Source: JABAAE01 sp036336715
GTDB lineage: Bacteria > Planctomycetota > Planctomycetia > Pirellulales > Pirellulaceae
Reading direction: 5' to 3'
Assembly: GCA_036336715.1 (NCBI GenBank)
Contig: JAYZFP010000091.1
Coordinates: forward strand, 1-64,000
Length of the DNA stretch: 64,000 nt
Shown here: one piece after another, positions 63,239 to 64,000 of the stretch
Layout: each line of letters starts with the position of its first letter
Numbering within the stretch: position 1 is the first letter of the stretch
Translations under genes and position numbers: made by a program
Notes under the pieces: generated by a model
Told to the model about the DNA's origin: nothing
Database searches by the model: none
What the model saw: the letters and a program-made list of their open reading frames with translations, nothing else

Positions 63239-64000
63239 TTGGAACCAGGGAAAGCAGATTGTCGGTGGAAATGGGCGGCTGCCTGGGTGCTGGCGGTTCT
63301 TGTCGGTGGCGGTCCCGCCTTTACGGATGAAATTGATTTTGAAAAACAGGTCTGGCCCATTTTTCAAACTCGCTGTAACGATTGCCACAACGGGGAGACC
63401 CGCGAGGGGCAGCTCCGACTGGACGCCCGTTCCGGGTTTTTGGCGGGGGGTGTTTCAGGCCGACTGGTTCATCCGAAAGATACCAACCGGTCCCCGTTGT
63501 TGCAGCGGATTCTTGGTCACGGGGACCTGGATCGCATGCCCCTGGATGAAGACCCCCTGACTGTCCGGGAAATCGATACGATTCGGCAGTGGTTAAAAGA
63601 AGGCGCGGCCTGGCCCGAGGGAGTGGGTGCCCGTGTGGATCTGAGGCAAACGCATTGGGCTTATCAAAAGCCTCGCCGGCCCGAAATCCCGCAGCGGGAC
63701 AATTTGCCGAAAGGGAATGTCGGTGACTCGCAAAATGGCTTTGTCCACGGCAGGTTTTCCAGGGACTGGGTTCGCAATCCGATCGATCATTTTGTGCTGG
63801 AGCGGATGAGACGGGAAGGTCTTGCCCCGTCGCGGCCGGCTACCCGATCCAAACAGCTGCGCCGGCTTTATTTTGACCTCGTCGGCATTCCCCCAACCGC
63901 AGACCAGATGAGGACATTCCTTGCGGATGATTCACCCAATGCTTACGAGCGGGTGGTGGATCAGCTGTTGGCCTCACCCCGGTTTGGCGAAAAGTGGGCA
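63239..64000 (+). CDS. PSCyt1/DUF1549 protein (partial, runs off right edge)
   Basis: The frame is open to the window end. After a short hydrophobic leader (WAAAWVLAVLVGG) it has FTDEIDFEKQVWPIFQTRCNDCHNG, the planctomycete cytochrome C (PSCyt1) heme motif CxxCH. A DUF1549 start follows: NPIDHFVLERMRREGLAPS and LRRLYFDLVGIPPT. There is no good ATG: TTG 63239 with AAAGGGA upstream is preferred, and GTG 63224 is an alternative. A DUF1501 partner is expected right of the window. It is divergent from the SGNH gene. Confidence 0.88.
   Translation, partial: MEPGKADCRWKWAAAWVLAVLVGGGPAFTDEIDFEKQVWPIFQTRCNDCHNGETREGQLRLDARSGFLAGGVSGRLVHPKDTNRSPLLQRILGHGDLDRMPLDEDPLTVREIDTIRQWLKEGAAWPEGVGARVDLRQTHWAYQKPRRPEIPQRDNLPKGNVGDSQNGFVHGRFSRDWVRNPIDHFVLERMRREGLAPSRPATRSKQLRRLYFDLVGIPPTADQMRTFLADDSPNAYERVVDQLLASPRFGEKWA

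Noticed and set aside
1..64000. tRNA genes or mobile elements
   Set aside because: I searched by eye for T-loop sequences, transposases, integrases and direct-repeat flanks and found none.

Overview
The window reads as chromosome from a planctomycete (Planctomycetota, probably order Planctomycetales). The phylum-typical signs are secreted DUF1549/DUF1553 and DUF1501 proteins, a PSCyt1-type CxxCH protein at the right edge, two secreted sulfatases, zinc-ribbon plus membrane-domain proteins, and a TPR / ExbB / ExbD / alpha-toroid envelope operon. Genes are mostly ATG, GTG or TTG started and short operons are frequent. I see no rRNA, tRNA, CRISPR array, insertion sequence, integrase or phage gene, so this looks like ordinary core chromosome.

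Layout. 1-1055: N-terminal half of an S41/PDZ protease (minus). 1846-5811: two adjacent plus-strand genes, a zinc-ribbon membrane protein and an M48 metalloprotease, which carry all three reading-frame lesions that I find in the window. 5829-8154: DegT-type aminotransferase and a CobW-like GTPase. 8589-11912: rpsO-pnp, with hairpin leaders and a PNPase carrying an acidic plus Gly/Arg-rich repeat tail. 12118-15756: soluble histidine kinase, DUF971, DinB-like and CocE/NonD hydrolase genes. 15987-17952: divergent serine hydrolase and CPBP protease. 18167-22423: rpmI-rplT-pheS-pheT. 22527-24766: aldo/keto reductase and alpha/beta hydrolase. 24784-32593: minus-strand envelope cluster. 32851-34420: thiS-thiG-MOSC. 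34451-38281: oligoendopeptidase F, an acidic hypothetical and a putative lipoprotein. 38324-41950: EpmA-like lysyltransferase, pyrimidine-nucleoside phosphorylase, cytidine deaminase and KDPG aldolase. 41969-47560: large secreted hypothetical, prolyl oligopeptidase, DUF2752 and TerB-like protein. 47965-64000: sulfatases, alpha/beta hydrolase, BshB1-like deacetylase, large hypotheticals, the DUF1549/DUF1501 pair, a sialidase-like protein, an SGNH hydrolase-propeller fusion and a partial PSCyt1/DUF1549 gene.

How the genes fit together. The translation and RNA-decay genes (rpsO, pnp, rpmI, rplT, pheS, pheT, epmA) and the nucleoside/thiamine genes are housekeeping. The right-hand third is an export-oriented set (sulfatases, esterase, sialidase-like, DUF1549/1501, S9 peptidase) consistent with degradation of sulfated polymers and peptides. 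The most suggestive unit is the four-gene operon at 26241-32593: a proton-channel pair (ExbB, ExbD) translationally coupled to a 1004-residue TPR protein, and followed within 3 bp by a membrane-anchored protein whose two N-terminal membrane helices, long Pro/Glu-rich linker and C-terminal alpha-toroid recall the layout of TonB with an unrelated effector domain. Functions are inferred from motifs read by eye; no database search was run.
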